From NCBI GenBank assembly GCA_026027325.1, contig JAMSLZ010000005.1, positions 2,976,001 to 3,040,000 on the forward strand: a DNA stretch of 64,000 nucleotides. Reading direction: 5' to 3'. Below the pieces are notes generated by a model. It made no database searches. It saw nothing but the letters and a program-made list of their open reading frames with translations, and was not told the origin of the DNA. This document shows positions 44,140 to 56,376 of the stretch, one piece after another; the first letter of the stretch is position 1; the number at the start of each line of letters is the position of its first letter. The DNA comes from Actinomucor elegans. Taxonomy: Eukaryota > Mucoromycota > Mucoromycetes > Mucorales > Mucoraceae. A program made the translations under genes and the position numbers.

Positions 44140-46250
44140 CTACTGCTCGTGTTGTTCAGTCATTCGAAGTACACTAGAGTCTGGCGCTTCCTGGTGAACT
44201 TCATCAATCGTCAAAGTATGACTAGACTTGTCTTTCAATATAATATTCACTTTTCTTACTTGGCCGTCTGGCCCCACCAAAAGACAATTGGAAAGCCCAT
44301 TGTATTCACGTTTCTCCACAGGACTCTTTCTTCTATCTGCGCTCACCATACTGCTGCCCAGTGGCTCACGGCTGCAAGACACCAGCTGCCATCCGGCTCC
44401 CACATGATATGCGCCCACTTGTTTACCATGTCGCATTTGAAACACCTTCAAAAATCCTCGCTTGGAAGAATACATGACCAAAAACAACAGAACCTTGGGT
44501 GGTGTTGATGCATCATGCTGATACAACTCGTGTTCAAAAATCTCGACCCAACCACAGGTAGCGTCACGCACACCCTTCCACATACGGATCATCTCGCCTT
44601 CAACCACATCCCATAATATAACGCGACCAAGGGCATCGGCTGTCACCGCCAATGTCTGACGCTGTGCACTTGTGCTAGGCGGACAGATGGAAATTTGGTT
44701 GATCTTGCGATAAGCATCGTTGGCTGAAAAGATGGCTGGAATAGGTGTAGCAGGTTCAATGTGGCTGGGCGGGCGACGCATATCAGGTACATAAGGCGTA
44801 GGTGAACTGGATCGACTTGTATTTTGACTGTTACTATTAGATCCCCACCAAGACTTTGCAAATGAGAATACGGGAGATGTAACGCGTGAAACTACGTAGC
44901 TTGCCATAGAAGCTGCAGACATGAGAGGCCGACTGGATTCGGAAGTAGCATAGTATGTAAGCATTGGATGAGAACCTACACCAATATACCGTGAAGTAGC
45001 ATTTTTAGAAGGGAAGGTACTGGTACACGTCGAGATAGTCGTAGAAGGATCCATATAGGGCGTTTGATTATATGTTGGAGAAGGTCCTATATCCATGCCA
45101 ATATTAATATAACTATCAAGAAAAATCATGCTTTCATCTTACCCAAACTAACGATGTCCTTGACTTGATCTTGGTGTTGAAGGTCCCATTTCTTGTATGT
45201 AAAAGCTGTATGCATACGAGAAGCATCTATGCCGCTTTCTCTTTGACCATCACACACTCTTAATACCATCCAAAGGCTTTGTCCATCAATACTAACCACT
45301 CGATTGTCATTGAACAATATAGTTATATCTTCATCCTCATTCGAAGGTTGTTGATTTGCGACTTTAAACACAGGTGGCGGCGTTCTGATCTTGATCGTTA
45401 AAACAGCTGTTGTTTCTAACTGCTGCTCTGTCAAAAGCACACCTGCCTAAGTAACATTATGTCAAAGTACAATCACAAAAGCCCATTGACCTTTTACTTA
45501 CGTCTGAAAATACTCTGATCCATCCTGTATTGTATCCACACATGATATAGTTCTGTCTAAATCAAGAGATCAATTTTTTTTCTTTTTTCGCTGGTGTTAT
45601 ATATTCTATTCAAACTTACGTTAAACGCGTCGAAGGCACAAATAACGGCAGACATAGAATGGCAGTGATCTCTTCTCTAAAATACAAAGAATTTCAGTCT
45701 AGTTTGAGATGGATATGTATTATTCAACTTACCCAGGTTGTATACAGCCTGATCCTTGACCTAATGCTGAATATTCACCTTCGTTATTCAATTGAACCAT
45801 GACAAACTTGGTTTTATATGCTAGTAAAAGACTACGTCCTCCGGCAGATGCAGATACCATATATCGATCATAAACAGGCGTATGAGGTGAAGGTGAGCGC
45901 GTAATGATATCAGCTGCTGATGGCACTGGCTCCTATCAGGTCCATTATATATGAGGGGGTTTTTTTTTTTCGTTCCAGTACTCCTGAGTTCCTTACCTCG
46001 TCCACTTCGTCTTTAAAAACCTTGTTCCAACCGTCTATTAGCAAATATTATGAGTGAATGAAGCCTAATGGCAATAACAAGTACCTTCTTTTGGCGCTTT
46101 GATGATTTGTGATTCTTCTTGACTTTCATCGGTCACATCCTCAATTGAACTGGAGGCTTGAGGCATGTTGCCCATGAGTATCATGAGAACAGGCGAAGGT
46201 ATTCTATAATGTGCTTCTAATATACACTTGACTTTCTTTGGACAAGACAT
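44140..46250 (-). CDS. RAB3GAP2 N-terminal-domain protein
   Basis: Probable regulatory partner of a Rab GTPase-activating/exchange complex acting in membrane traffic or autophagy. The spliced protein starts MSCPKKVKCILEAHYRIPSP and contains the beta-propeller-like N-terminal domain of the Rab3GAP regulatory subunit: RYMVSASAGGRSLLLAYKTK, ALGQGSGCIQPG, IMCGYNTGWIRVFSD, GVLLTEQQL, SLWMVLR, FTYKKWDLQHQDQVKDIVSL, GVGSHPMLTYYATSES, ALGRVILWDVVEGEMIRMWK, GVRDATCGWVEIFEHEL, and RGFLKVFQMRHGKQVGAYHV. About six short introns are needed. The protein ends soon after this domain, so the large C-terminal part of animal RAB3GAP2 is absent, as far as this gene model shows. The family assignment rests on the RDAxxGW and RGxLEVWxxRxGxRV-like motifs. 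Confidence 0.82.
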
Positions 46251-46361
46251 GGTTATAGTATGTACAGCTTTTTTTTTTTATGAAGTAGAAAGAACAGTGC
46301 AGGTTTTATTCACTGTTCTTAATTAAAAGCCAGAGGCTAGTTTCGTAAAATCATGCCTTTT

Positions 46362-49160
46362 TTATTCTTTTTGTTTCTGTTTGCTATTCAACAGCAATGC
46401 TCGGAAATCATCATTGCTTTTAGGTAGGTCTTGTTCTACCTTATCTACCACTGAGTCTACTACAGAAGCAGCAGTGTTTGCTGCAACATCACTTCGACTA
46501 ACTGATTTTTGAGGTAACTTCACTGATTTACCTCGTCTAGTATTGGGTCTAACAGAACGAGGACGAGGTTTAAAGGCTGCAATGACAGGTCTTTCTTCCA
46601 AGGTATCTTCGTCCGCTTTATGTCTTTTAGATTCTTCTTGATGCAAATCCTCAGCCGAAAGCTTTCTTTTACGTGCCATTGTCTCTTCTTGATCGGTAGA
46701 TTCCTCTGTTGGTTCAGTTTTTTTCTCAGTGGGTTCAGAAGCAACATGCAATGGTTCGACATCCACTTGTGGTTTCTCAATAGGTTGCTCTGGTTTCTTG
46801 AAAGTTGGTTTTTTAAACGCTTTTTCGATTGGCTTTTTGAATTCACTCTGATTTTCTTGTTTTTTCTCTTTGGCTCTTTGCTTTTGTGCTATACGATGTG
46901 CACTCTTCTTTTTCTACAGACGCACAAGTCAGTTATCCAGTCAATCAATTGGTGTTTCACAAGGCACCGCAACTTACTCTATCCATTTCCTTCTTTTCCT
47001 TGGTTTTGATTTCTTTTTCTTCTTCATGAACAGCATATTGCGATTGCCACTGTCTAGTCAAGATCTTTGTTTTGCGGTTTATTTTAACAAGAGCTTGCTC
47101 ATAAGACTCTAAAGTGCCAATTTCATGTTCTACAGTAGTCCAAACGTCGATCAATCTGGCAGGATTATCAATCTTTTTCTGAATCGCTTGTTTGAATAAC
47201 GAAGCACACTTTTGATAATTGCCTTGATCGCTTTAAAATACATTAGTATACAAACAAACGTAACTGCTTTTATGCTTACCGTTCAAATAGTATATATTGA
47301 ATCCATGCTTCAGTATCAATACCATGCGTATTCACTACAGATTCCCAAATTTCTCTAGCTTTATCCGAGTCACCTAATCTCTTTAATGAAATATAAGCAT
47401 AGTACTTTTCCACTCGATAATAGGGATCGCCCGATTTTGGGAATGCTATAAAAAAGTTAAATTGATGGTAATTACAGGATCAGCAAGTGTTACCTTCAGA
47501 TATATATTGCAAGCACTCTTCAAATGTAACACGTAAATCCATGACTGCATCTTCGTCCACTATACAGTAGATTAGTTGCAGTAATCTACCCAAAAAGAAG
47601 GTTTCTTACCATCTTCCCAATCAACACGTCTTCTCTTATAGTCACATTTAGCCAGCAAAATAGTGACTAAATCATCCAAACTAGATAACAGAGGTTTGGA
47701 TGCCAAGGCGCGATCGAATATATCTATTTAAAATAATTGAATATATGACACTTTTTAGCACATATTTAATTACCATCGATTTGTTCATCCGACTTGTTTC
47801 CAGATTCCAATAACCGAGCTAAATGGCCCCATAGAGTACCAGACCAAGGGCAATTACGAATAGCTCTCAAACAGGTAGTTTCCAAAAAAGCTTGTACTCT
47901 TGCACGTTCAATCTAATCCTAAGCAAGTTAATGACCTGAGCCTACATGTGCATATAATATATTACCAAAAACAAGATGTAATCGTCCCACAATGCTGCAT
48001 CTGTACAGTATATCACGATTGCTCTTTCGTACAACGATCGAACATGATTTAATGAAAACATGTTTTTGGTGCTCTTTTCATATTCAATATATTGATAGAA
48101 TGAATCGAGTGTGTAGCCTAAAGAAGCCAACTGCAATTCATAAACGTCTCTTTCTTCGGCAGCTTTTTTGGTTTTAGCATAGATCTTGTTGGCTTCTACC
48201 ATATTCTTTTCATAATTGGCATTATCATAGTTGGTAACAAAGCTCGAATACGCGTCAAATGTATCTTGACAATCAATGTGAAGAACGCTCAGTCGATCCA
48301 AGTACATCTTTTTGACGCGTTCCAATTGATCTGGCTGTTTAAATCGTTCCAACAGCAAAAGTTCAAACTCTGCATAAGGTTTCCAAATCTCTTGGCTTTG
48401 TTTTACATGGGATGTGGTCGCACGCACTGCTTTCAACAAGTCTTGACGTGTCTCATCCACGAACTCTTCTACTGATTCGTCTAAGTCAATGATATCCTCG
48501 GGAAGATCCGCATTAAACTTGCTCAAAATGTAATCGATATAATCCTTCCAAATAGCAATGGCTAATACACAAAAAATGTTCAGTATATATATATATATAT
48601 ATATATATTATGAAGAAGTGTTCAATGATTTGGATAGCTTACAAAGATAATCTTGCTCTGCTTGATCATATAATTGCAGTAGTTTGGTTTGACCTTCCAC
48701 TGTATCCGCATGTTTTTTCGCGTCCTGGATCCAATCTAGCCATAAAGCTGTACTCAACAAATAAAATGCGTAAGCATACCATCAATAAAATAACTTGTTA
48801 TGAATTTACCTTCTGTCATGGGGTAAATATCGTGCATAGTTAGCCGAGCTGTCTCGAGCTGATCGTCCAATTGAAGCTTTCTCAACAGGTCAATCAACTG
48901 AACATGCAAGTCGTATTGCGTATTATCTTGTTCCAACTACATTAAAAGAAATCTCAGATACATGACACACGTTCTTGTTATCGTAGGCAAACCTTTTCCA
49001 TAAGTTCAGGTAGTTTTTCGAGAGCATTCAAGGTTTCTTGCGCTTCTTCTTCTTCCTTTGATACAGGCTGCTGTTCGATATTTTGAGGTGATACCTCAGT
49101 CATGTCGACTTGTTGCATTGTGTTTTGGATTTTCTCTGTTTGTTCTGCTACTACGTCCAT
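46362..49160 (-). CDS. SART3/Prp24-like HAT-repeat protein lacking RRMs
   Basis: Probable U4/U6 snRNP recycling factor. The start at 49160 (MDVVAEQTEKIQ) is chosen because upstream in-frame residues look like leader. HAT repeats cover most of the protein: LWLDWIQDAKKHAD, IAIWKDYIDYILSKF, EIWKPYAEFELLLLERF, TFDAYSSFVTNYDN, SFYQYIEYEKSTKN, ALWDDYILFL, GTLWGHLARLLES, YYRVEKYYAYISLKRLGDSD, AWIQYILFERSDQGNYQKC and RLIDVWTTVEHEIGTLESYE. A Lys-rich coiled region and nuclear signals follow (KRKLSAEDLHQEESKRHK). The C-terminus ends SNDDFRALLLNSK, resembling the LSm-binding SNFFL box of Prp24/SART3. No RNP1 or RNP2 motif is visible between the nuclear signal and this tail, where SART3 proteins carry two RRMs. 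At least nine short introns are needed. Confidence 0.87.
48579..48608. repeat. (AT)n microsatellite in SART3-like intron
   Basis: Alternating AT run inside an intron of the HAT-repeat gene. Confidence 0.85.
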
Positions 49161-50050
49161 TGTTTTGTTACAAATGAGAAAAAGTACCTTCAATCGTTCA
49201 AGCGACTGAAAGCAATAGCCGTCACTTTAGGCAAATTTGGGATTTGTATTGAATTTTCTGTAGGTATACCCATTAGGGCTTTTTCCCCCAGAATGTTGGT
49301 TATTTATTTGTAGCTACAAATCACGTTTTAGAGACAAGTTTTATAATACCAAATTGTTTTGTACATATAAAGTTATTCTGTACCATTTTCTTCATATTTT
49401 TGAATACTCAGAGCTCCAAAAAATAAAAGAAAGAATTGATATACAAAAGATGCATTAATAAAGTTTATATAAGACTAAAAGAAAAATCACGACAACCAAC
49501 AAAACTTTTAATTGCTTAACTAAAGCGCAATGGGCTATTAATAGGTGGCTTTAATTACAAACACATTTTATATACATTAGCTCATGATTGACAGATCTCT
49601 CAATCAATCCCAATTTAATATCGCATTGGATTATTTGAACACAGTGAAAATAACCATTTGCATCTATTAGATCATCTATTTAGCTAAAACATAGCGAGTG
49701 TACTATAGCATTAATAATGATTAGTGTATAATACACGCATTTCATCAGATTAGATTTAATAATTATAGATCTCTTACCCGATCCCCGTCAAATCTCGCAT
49801 CTAATTAGCTCATTATATTCAGAATAGTTTATTACACCTACCATAACCTTTACTAAAGCGTAGATCATCTTAATTGAACACTAATTGATTTCGTTTTAAG
49901 GAACAAAAACCTTTTCGAGTTGACTGGTGCTCTATTAAACTTCTATACCCAGCTAAAACTCCAGACAGGTCATGGTTTGTCGAGCCTGAAATGCTTTTTT
50001 TTTTTTTTTTTTTTTTTTGGTTCAGGACGTATTAAGGTCTCATTATTCAA
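49161..50050. other. Intergenic, with inverted-orientation repeat copies
   Basis: No gene supported. Two degenerate copies of the dispersed repeat lie in reverse orientation (about 49560-49640 and 49740-49830). A T run lies at 49997-50018. Confidence 0.5.
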
Positions 50051-51337
50051 ATGCTAAAACGACAATTGACATGTCACTTGTCTAAACGAGTTTACTCAAC
50101 ATCCACTAAGTTAAAAAGCTATGAATTCTTCAACAAAACACTAGGATCGCCCAAACACATTGTAGGGCCCATGGTAGAACAGTCTGAATTGAGCTGGCGG
50201 ATCCTCAGTCGTCGCTACAATGCTCATTTATGTTATACGCCTATGTTTCATGCCAAACTATTTAGTGATCCTATTCATGGCTATAAATACCGAGACGATC
50301 AATGGACGACCAATGCAGCTGATCGCCCCCTTATTGTTCAGGTAAAATTTAATAGAATCAGAGTAAATACGGATTCGAGATCTAAATGCTGTGTAGTTTT
50401 GCGCCAATGATCCCAAGACCCTGCTGACGGCGGCCAAAATGGTCGAGCACCAATGCGAGGCAGTTGATTTAAACCTAGGTTGCCCACAGCATATTGCCAA
50501 AAGAGGTAGATATGGGTCCTTTTTACAAGATGACTGGGAATTGATTCACAAAATGATATCCACATTGGATGAGCACTTGCAAGTACCTGTAACAGCCAAA
50601 ATACGGGTGTTTGCAAGTACTGCCAAGACTGTTGCATACGCCAAGATGCTGGAGGCAGCCGGAGCCCAGTTATTGACGGTGCATGGTCGTCTACGAGAAC
50701 AGAAAGGGCATCATACAGGACTTGCTGATTGGAGCAAGATTAAAGCAGTCAAAGAGGCTGTTGGGATACCAGTGATAGCCAATGGAAATATTATTTATCA
50801 CGATGATGTGCAGCATTGTTTGGAACAGACAGGTGCAGACGGGGTGATGAGTGCCGAGGGTCATTTGTATAATCCTGCCATTTTTAAGCAGCAGCACCCG
50901 CCAGTGACGTATGATATTGCACTTGAATATCTTGAGATCTGTAAACAAGTCGATACGCGATATGTTGTGATCAAAAGCCACCTTTTCAAGTTATTTCATA
51001 CTAGTCTGCCTATGCATACAGACTTACGGTCTCGGTTGGGTGTAGCTACCTCTTTGAAAGAGATGGAAATGATTACTTTAGAGCTCAAAGATAGATTGCA
51101 AAAACAAAGACAATTGGCTGGTGATAGTAATACAACTGTTGCCCCATGGCTATGCCAGGTAAAAATATACATATTATACATATTGTACATGATGGAGTTA
51201 CGATGTCTTATACATGTATGTAGCCTTTTATTGAACCAAACAAAAACAACGAGCCAAATAATAATGAAATGCCAAATGAAAGAAGACAGAAAGCCATCAA
51301 AGCATTAGCAGCTAAAAAGTCGATTCACGGACATTGA
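50051..51337 (+). CDS. tRNA-dihydrouridine synthase (Dus1 type)
   Basis: FMN-dependent enzyme reducing uridine to dihydrouridine in the tRNA D-loop (Dus1 modifies U16/U17). Three exons (50051-50341, 50397-51158, 51224-51337) sum to 388 residues with GT-AG introns. Motifs are HIVGPMVEQSELSWR, CYTPMFHAKLF, FCANDPKTLLTAAKM, AVDLNLGCPQHIAKRGRYGS with the catalytic Cys, PVTAKIRVF, LLTVHGRLREQKGHHTGLAD, PVIANGNIIYHDDV and TGADGVMSAEGHLYNPAIF. EGxLxNP separates it from bacterial-type Dus with RGxxGNP. The N-terminus (MLKRQLTCHLSKRVYSTSTK) is basic and Ser/Thr-rich and may be a mitochondrial presequence, but an internal start is possible. The C-terminus is short and lacks the zinc-finger region of animal DUS1L. 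Confidence 0.94.
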
Positions 51338-51773
51338 ACAAATCAAGCGAATAGTGTGGATGTAACAACGAATAAATGAAGCGGCAAAGGAAATTGCCAT
51401 TTATGTTCATCATGCGTAATTCATGCGGTACTATGATCATCTCCCCTATATTAATTCAACTCCTCATGTACTATTATTGTTGTGTGTAGTGCTACTATTC
51501 ATTCCTATAAAAGTCAATAAATGAGGTCTGCACGGTCAATACCAACAAGAATCATACTCGTCATGGATCATAATAACTGCCTGTACATTGATTTGCAAAA
51601 GGGAGCTCTCAATGAAACCGGGCCGTTATTTATAACAAGCGCTCCTATGTTTTTGTTAATATGTCAATAAGGAAAACAAAGGGGTTTGCTTTAAATATAT
51701 AAATACCTTTGCTGTTGCTTAACTTTCACTTCTCTTTATATTATTACTATTATTATTACCACTTATTATTATT
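51338..51773. other. Intergenic
   Basis: No gene supported; 3' flank of the dihydrouridine synthase gene and promoter of the methyltransferase gene. Confidence 0.5.
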
Positions 51774-53407
51774 ATGCTTGGCTCACATAATTCAATGTTT
51801 GATAGCCCTTCTTTTATTCAAAAATACTGAAAAAGTCTTCAAAATACAATATCCGTCCTCTGTATACTGCTGATATTGTACTGGAAAAGAAACAAATCTA
51901 TGCTTCTACAAAGGCTGCTGCTTCCTATTCGCCTCATAAATCAAAAAGAAAAACAAAAACTTACAATATATTCCAACAACAGCAACAGCAACAGCAAATG
52001 GATTCTTCTGTACCATCATTAACTCCTTCTGCTTCTTCCACCACCAACTCTTCATTATTGTCTGATTCAACCATCCTCATGCCTGCGCCTTCTACTTCTA
52101 CGCCACAACCTCGAAAGCGTCCTCTAAGTTCGGAAATCTTGATCAAAATTATGGACCAACGCTTACTCAAGAAACAACAACGCGCCAATGATGAATTGCT
52201 GCTTAGTGCCCGCGCACCTACCGTGGTCAAACCACAGTCCTCTACCAGTAGTACCGCGGCTACAATCACACCAGTTCGTCGCAATAAATTACTGCACAAG
52301 CCATCTTTAAGCACCACTACGTCCAAAAAGACAGTTCAGGCACCTCAATTAAAGAAACTCAAAGCAGTTGTACCTCAATTGGATGAAATGCCGTACTTGT
52401 TAACCCAAGACAATGACGAACAAGACCGTATGGTGGCTCAGCATTATTTATTGCGTACTGCCTTTGGCTCTGATTTCAGGCCACCCATTCGCACCCAGCT
52501 TCAAAAGGGTATTGTGGTATTGGATGTCGGTTGCGGTCCAGGCACTTGGACAATGGAAATGAGTACAGCCTTTCCTAAATCAACCTTTATTGGTATCGAT
52601 CAAAGCGCATTTTATCCTCGAGACATCAAGCCACGCAATTGCCATTTTAGAACATGCGGTTCACTGGTGGAACAGCAAGAATTACCGTTCCCCGATAACA
52701 GTATTGATTACATCTACCAACGCGATATGAACTGGGGTTTGACAGGTCAAACATGGCAACCTTTGCTGTTGGAATACCAACGCATCTTAAAGCCTGGAGG
52801 TTGGATTGAATGTGTCGAGCCAGTAAGTAAAATAGAGTTTTTCATCCATATAACTTTGAAAACTGACCTAAAACAATAGGATCTAGAAACACAAAATAGC
52901 CTAGAAAATGAGTGTTTGATGAATGATAAACGTAAGTTACCTACTTTATTGTTTGTATATATGAACAGTTGACTCATCTTGTGTACAGTTATCACAGGAT
53001 TAACGCTTCGTCAACAAGACCCATATGCTGTTCATCGTTTACCCACCATGCTTTCCATCAATGGCTTCACACGCGTAGAAGACTACACTCAGGACTTTCC
53101 TCTTGGTTGGGGTGCAGCCTTTAGTACTTGCTCAAACAGTAACAGTATCTTGGAAGAAGATGAAGAAGAGCAAAGTATTGAAGAAGCATCAGTTAGTACT
53201 GATGAAGAACGATGCAGTGAATTTGCTAGAGCCATGTCAAGTCAATATCTCTTTTTGCTAAAGTCTTTAAAACCTTGGCTATCCACTGTGATGAACTTGA
53301 GTTCGGAAAAGTACGATGATTACATTGCTGGCTTGCCAGCAGAATGGAAACGTGCTCATACCTTTATTAACTGGCATTGTATTATTGCTCAAAAACCCTA
53401 TGTATAG
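51774..53407 (+). CDS. SAM-dependent methyltransferase (class I), function unknown
   Basis: Class-I methyltransferase with a low-complexity N-terminus (Gln run, then Ser/Thr/Pro-rich and basic). Motif I is VLDVGCGPGTWTMEM, followed by STFIGIDQS, ELPFPDNSIDYIYQRDMNWG and RILKPGGWIECVEP. After two introns (about 52825-52879 and 52932-52987) the C-terminal domain continues ITGLTLRQQDPYAVHRLP, TRVEDYTQDFPLGWGAAFS and HTFINWHCIIAQKPYV. The first Met of the continuous frame is at 51998, but an upstream ATG at 51774 (MLGSHNSMFDSPSFIQK) joins the same frame if one A is added to the A5 run at 51820-51824; the bridging stretch (KKSSKYNIRPLYTADIVLEK) looks coding. I therefore span from 51774 and mark a likely one-base sequence error. 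The substrate is unknown. Confidence 0.85.
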
Positions 53408-53484
53408 TTTATTCTTAATTCCCCCCCTCCTCCCTTGTCTATAGTCAAATAATGTACAAAATAAAAAACAAACTGTTTATTCTC

Positions 53485-55929
53485 TTAAGAAGAAACCTTT
53501 GTAAAGACCAAAACGATCATAGCCATGTTGATTGGCCAATAGACCATACAAACATAGGTCAAGAACCAAGAGCGTACAATATGATAATCCGATAGAATGA
53601 TCGAGATTACGTCTGTTAATTTGGAATCAGTTACACAACTAAACGCAGCAAGCAATCCTGCAGGCGATAAACAGACCAATAGAATTGTTTGTACCAGTTT
53701 CACCACTAAATTTGTACTAGGTCTAACCAGACTATAAGGCACTAAGATCAGAATGGCAGTGGCAACTCCCAATGTGAAATTGAGGAGCGATACTGTGGCA
53801 ATCACTAATGCACTTTGCGCAAGACAAAACGACTTTAGGATGGTACCATCGTGTTCAGGGGAATCGCTGATCCACATAATTGCAATTACAATAGTTATTA
53901 TAGTGGTGAATAGACAGGCTCCATATTGAATCAAGATCATCTATTAATAATGCTAAGTAATGCATCCCTATTTCATATAAACATCTACAAACATACCTCG
54001 TTTTCGGTAAACTGTCCTAGGTATTTCCATCCAAAAGTTGGCTGCATTATATTAAATACAACAATACCAGTTATATGCGTCAAGATCAAAATGGTAAATG
54101 CAAATAAGGTATGGCGTTTTTCTAATGAATAGGCGGGAGTAGCTGTCTTTTCTGTATTAACAGTAATTTTTTTCGTACCCAAATAATACAAAGACAGCGA
54201 TTGAAAGATGAGAGCGCAAGCAAACAGGATGACTGGAGGCATATACTGACTGATGGAAACATAGCGATTAGGCTGAGGCAACAAGTAGAAAAAAAGGATT
54301 GGTGAAAGTGTTCTAGCAAGTTGTTTAAGCTACGGAAAGTGGATTCGACCAACCTATACAACTACAGTTAATATACTGCAACTGTATTTGGAGGTTGTTA
54401 CTACCTGCCAATACGGCTAAATCCAAACAATTGGCCCAAATGCTCACTACCAACAATGCCATGTATTGTAACAGCGTCGATTGTGTAACTACTTGGTAAT
54501 GAGTATCACATTCTCCTATGTTAATCGACGATCTTATAGAGTACGTACCGAAGATAAAGACCCGCATCACTGGAAGGATGGCCCGCCACTAAATATTTCA
54601 TACTGGATAGCATGTGATTCAATGAGCCCAGATATTCACTGTATTTATAATCTTCATAAGGATTCTTGCTATCATCATGGAGTGTAATATGAATAGGTGG
54701 ACTGGTTCTTGTAGCAACTGCTACAATCGTATTGATCAAATCCAAGTTGGGCAATTGACCATTGACACCCTCTAATAGATGATAGGATCATGAATATCAT
54801 TCATTAATGCTTCTTCAAAAGCTTACCAAAAAATATACCAAGCGTTTCATAGTCTTGAGTTCCGGGAAAGTCTAAGTTTACAACACCCTGAACTGCGCCT
54901 GATCGAGGCATCACCACTGAAGAGAACTCATCTATGTACATATTTAAGTTAGGCTTTGATTACAATCATTATAGGAAATATTACCATTCTGTACAGTGCC
55001 GTGATATGCATCTAACCAAGCCTGAGTACCTGACATACCATGATCTGTCACTAACAAGATTACATCTTTGGCCCAATACACATTCCTTTTGAATAACTTG
55101 GCCAATGACAATAAAGAAGCAATGCCATTTGTATTATCTAGTAAAAGTATTATAAGTATATCCTACAAGACCTTTGCTTCATAAATTACTATATATGTAC
55201 ATTCTCCGGTCCTAGACACCCAAGAAGCACTGAGGATGAGTGCCTCTTTACCATCGCTACGAGGTGCCCTATTAATAGCAAATGCATTCACGCCCTTAAA
55301 AATAAAACTCGTTAATGAAATGCGCTCCTATTTGGATCACTATGTTACCATTCTAGGATCTCTTCCGTCGACGACAAAGTGCTGCACTGCAGATACAAAT
55401 CCAGTTCTTCTGAACTCTTGATGAATGAACTTGGCGCGTCTATGATCAACAAGTTCAATGGAAAACATCGTTTTACAGATACAATATTCATTTACGTTTC
55501 ACTGTCTTGGTCTTGAATTTCAAGAATCTTTTGTCGATATTCCTCAGCGGTACGAATGTCATTGAAGCCATAGTCCAAATTGGCCTGTTTTTATTATGTA
55601 ATTAGTTTTTTTTTGTTGATATACGTACGCGTCCCAATAGCGCTCCCTCTACCTGTCCTGGCAATAACGCGTTTTCTGAAATATACGTTTGCTTATTATA
55701 ACCTTCAAAAGGCAATATCAATATCCAAGCAATACCTATAATGAACAGCAAGAGACTACCATATGGTTTTAGATGCTGGATAAATACTACATTGAAATCA
55801 ATGAACAAACCTCAAAACAGGAATGTATCTTTGCAAGAGCCTTAATATCTTGACTCTTTTCTCGGGATCAAACGCAGCTTTGGCAGCCTTTCTTGATGCC
55901 CATCGTTCTCTTAATTTATTCAATAACAT
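53485..55929 (-). CDS. GAA1: GPI transamidase subunit GAA1
   Basis: Multi-pass ER membrane subunit of the GPI-transamidase, which attaches GPI anchors to proteins. The start at 55929 (MLLNKLRERWASRKAAK) is chosen by similarity in style to yeast Gaa1; an in-frame Met at 56010 is possible. Segments are LLFIIGIAWILILPFEGYNK, TYISENALLPGQVEGALLGR, a peptidase-like lumenal domain (DGRDPRMV, VNAFAINRAPR, DNTNGIASLLSLAKLF, DVILLVTDHGMSGTQAWLDA, GVVNLDFPGTQDYETL, VNGQLPNLDLINTIVAVA, HPSSDAGLYLRY) and several C-terminal transmembrane helices. Two irregularities are seen. Near 54290-54296 the frame needs one extra T in a T7 run to connect HFHQSFF with FYLLPQPNRYVS. The exon 1/2 junction near 55800 has no clean GT-AG solution in frame. 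A CACTA-type element begins 138 bp upstream of this start. Confidence 0.9.
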
Positions 55930-56081
55930 GCTAAAAAATGAGACGATAGAGTTTGCTCTGTCAGCAAAACAGAGGCAGTTTAATGAACTTGATAAAGGCT
56001 TGCGTTTCATTGGATGATATAATTAAATGCATATCATTGGCTATATGAGATTAAAATAAGTAAATACACTATGGGAAAAAA

Positions 56082-56180
56082 AAAGTGAAATAAAGTGAAT
56101 TCATGGCAAAATCAAGTGAATTTCAAGTGAATTAGTGCTTTCACCTGAATTTAAAGTGAAATAAAGTGAATTTCATGGCA
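56082..56180 (+). repeat. Left subterminal repeats of CACTA element
   Basis: AAGTGAAATAAAGTGAATTC at 56083 and a near copy at 56153, each followed by ATGGCAA, with extra TCAAGTGAATT units between. Multiple short subterminal motifs are where transposase accessory proteins bind in CACTA elements. Confidence 0.65.
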
Positions 56181-56376
56181 ACTTGGAAACCAGGTTAATG
56201 CACCTTAACTTTTATTTCCATTATTTTTCCATGAATTTCCATGTTTCCCAATTGGAGTGAATATGGAGCTAGTTCGAGTAAATTGTATGTTAAACTAAAC
56301 AGTGAAGCAGAGCTCTGGTTTCAACGAATATAAGACAGCATTGATAGTATAGAATAAATTTATATATGTACTTGGT

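Noticed and set aside
46250..46362. Possible operon or fusion of the RAB3GAP2-like and SART3-like genes
   Set aside because: They are separate co-directional genes with their own start and stop codons and no frame continuity.
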